From positions 1 through 64,000 of the forward strand of contig CACJUU010000006.1 in assembly GCA_902596605.1 (NCBI GenBank): a stretch of 64,000 nt of DNA, read 5' to 3'. Position numbers and translations under genes: made by a program. Numbering within the stretch: position 1 is the stretch's first letter; each line of letters begins with the position of its first letter. The notes under the pieces were generated by a model, which was not told the origin of the DNA, ran no database searches, and saw nothing but the letters and a program-made list of their open reading frames with translations. Below, one piece after another: positions 63,135-64,000 of this stretch. The stretch is from an uncultured Alphaproteobacteria bacterium. Its GTDB lineage: Bacteria; Pseudomonadota; Alphaproteobacteria; Rhodobacterales; Rhodobacteraceae.

Positions 63135-64000
63135 TCATTTAATAATAAAGGGATTTGCTGTTGAGGTTTCATGACTAATCCATACTGATTTTGTTTCTAA
63201 AAACTCCTTGATGCATTCTTGCCCACTTTCGCGACCCTGGCCCGATCTTTTGTAGCCACCAAAGGGAGACATGTAACTAACTGCTCTATAAGTATTCACC
63301 CAAACGGTGCCAGCTTTAAGCTTATCAGCCATTCTAAGAGCTCTCCCGATATCACTGGTCCAAACGCCTGCGGCAAGACCAAAAAGTATATCATTGCCTA
63401 TTTGGATCGCTTCTTTCTCATCTTTAAAGCGAATAATTGATAGAACTGGGCCGAATACTTCTTCTTGAGCTATTCTCATATTATTATTTACATTTGTAAA
63501 AATTGTTGGTTCCACAAATCGGTTTCCTTTAGAGCCTGGCCCATTATATTTCTTGCCCCCTAATACACATGTAGCGCCCTCTTTCTTTGCTATATCTATG
63601 TAGTCAATAATCTTTTTAAACTGAGGTTCGGTAGTCACTGGTCCGACATTAGTGGTTTCCATCATAGGATCACCAATAGATGCCTCTTTGGCAACTGAAA
63701 CTAACTTTGTAACGAACTCATCATGTATATCTTCGTGAAGTAGTAGCCTAGAGCCGGCTATACATGTTTGGCCGGTAGCAGCGAAGATCCCTGAAATCAC
63801 ACCCATAACTGCAGCATCCATATCAGCGTCATTAAAAACAATGTTTGGAGATTTCCCTCCCAATTCTAGTGTTACTGGCATTATTTTTTTTGCAGCACTC
63901 TCATATATTTTTTGTCCTGAAATGTCTGAACCAGTAAAAGCAATCTTGCTCACATCTTTATGATCCACTAGGGGTTGGCCTACCTCTAGCCCAAAGCCAG
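63135..64000 (-). CDS. Aldehyde dehydrogenase, 5' end outside the window
   Basis: The frame runs on past an internal GTG at 63968 to the window edge (GFGLEVGQPLVDHKDVSKIA upstream of FTGS), so the N-terminal third lies beyond base 64000. Catalytic Glu is in VTLELGGKSPN and the nucleophile Cys in TGQTCIAGSR. The C-terminal KAGTVWVNTYRAVSYMSPFG and SGQGRESGQECIKEFLETKS are typical. An NAD(P)-dependent aldehyde dehydrogenase; closest group by sight is the betaine/semialdehyde type, not certain. Confidence 0.93.
   Translation of the reverse strand, partial: GFGLEVGQPLVDHKDVSKIAFTGSDISGQKIYESAAKKIMPVTLELGGKSPNIVFNDADMDAAVMGVISGIFAATGQTCIAGSRLLLHEDIHDEFVTKLVSVAKEASIGDPMMETTNVGPVTTEPQFKKIIDYIDIAKKEGATCVLGGKKYNGPGSKGNRFVEPTIFTNVNNNMRIAQEEVFGPVLSIIRFKDEKEAIQIGNDILFGLAAGVWTSDIGRALRMADKLKAGTVWVNTYRAVSYMSPFGGYKRSGQGRESGQECIKEFLETKSVWISHETSTANPFIIK

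Overview
The window is an AT-rich chromosomal segment from an alphaproteobacterium, most likely a marine, small-genome type. The evidence for Alphaproteobacteria is the gene order secY-adk-rpsM-rpsK-rpoA-rplQ, an ATP12-type F1-ATPase chaperone gene, a complete aapJQMP amino-acid ABC transporter, the rpmH-rnpA-yidD-yidC-engB-argB block, and CIA30, YtoQ and NIPSNAP genes. The marine assignment is inference from low GC, compact operons and gene content; the exact clade cannot be fixed from this sequence.

Region by region. (1) 1-7.7 kb: the 3' part of the spc operon (rplE, cut by the window edge, through secY and adk), then the alpha operon (rpsM, rpsK, rpoA, rplQ) behind its own candidate promoter. 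(2) 7.7-14.1 kb: an RluC-type pseudouridine synthase, an ATP12-like gene, then aapJQMP with a strong terminator between aapJ and aapQ. (3) 14.1-19.2 kb, leftward: rpmH-rnpA-yidD-yidC-engB-argB and an Fe-S protein, followed by a tRNA-Arg(ACG) on the other strand. (4) 19.2-36.5 kb: uup, a deletion scar joining the ends of a type I secretion membrane-fusion gene and an RTX-type substrate gene, a tight seven-gene leftward operon with a BLUF blue-light sensor, transporters, acyl-CoA enzymes, lepA, rpmB and glmS. (5) 36.5-47.2 kb: an accessory region of mostly unrecognised small secreted or membrane proteins. It holds four copies of a recombinase-like reading frame (one intact, one with stop codons, two C-terminal stubs), two copies of a 91-bp element with competing hairpins, a duplicated tiny membrane-protein and hairpin cassette, a probable restriction-type nuclease and an Nmad3 (nucleotide-modification-associated) protein. 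(6) 47.2-64 kb: adenylate cyclase, a nucleosidase-like protein, thioesterase, cupredoxin, TauD-type dioxygenase, nucleotidase, a photolyase-like FAD protein, several small-fold proteins (cupins, NTF2-like, VOC, NIPSNAP), a SABATH-type carboxyl methyltransferase, an SDR, an outer-membrane barrel and a truncated aldehyde dehydrogenase.

The first 19 kb and 32.4-36.5 kb are housekeeping DNA. The rest is flexible gene content. The best candidates for undescribed biology are the repeat-laced region at 38-43.4 kb, the BLUF operon, the photolyase-like protein with its 31-residue membrane-peptide neighbour, and the isolated Nmad3 and nuclease genes. All functional calls are by recognition of motifs and family features; no database search was run.
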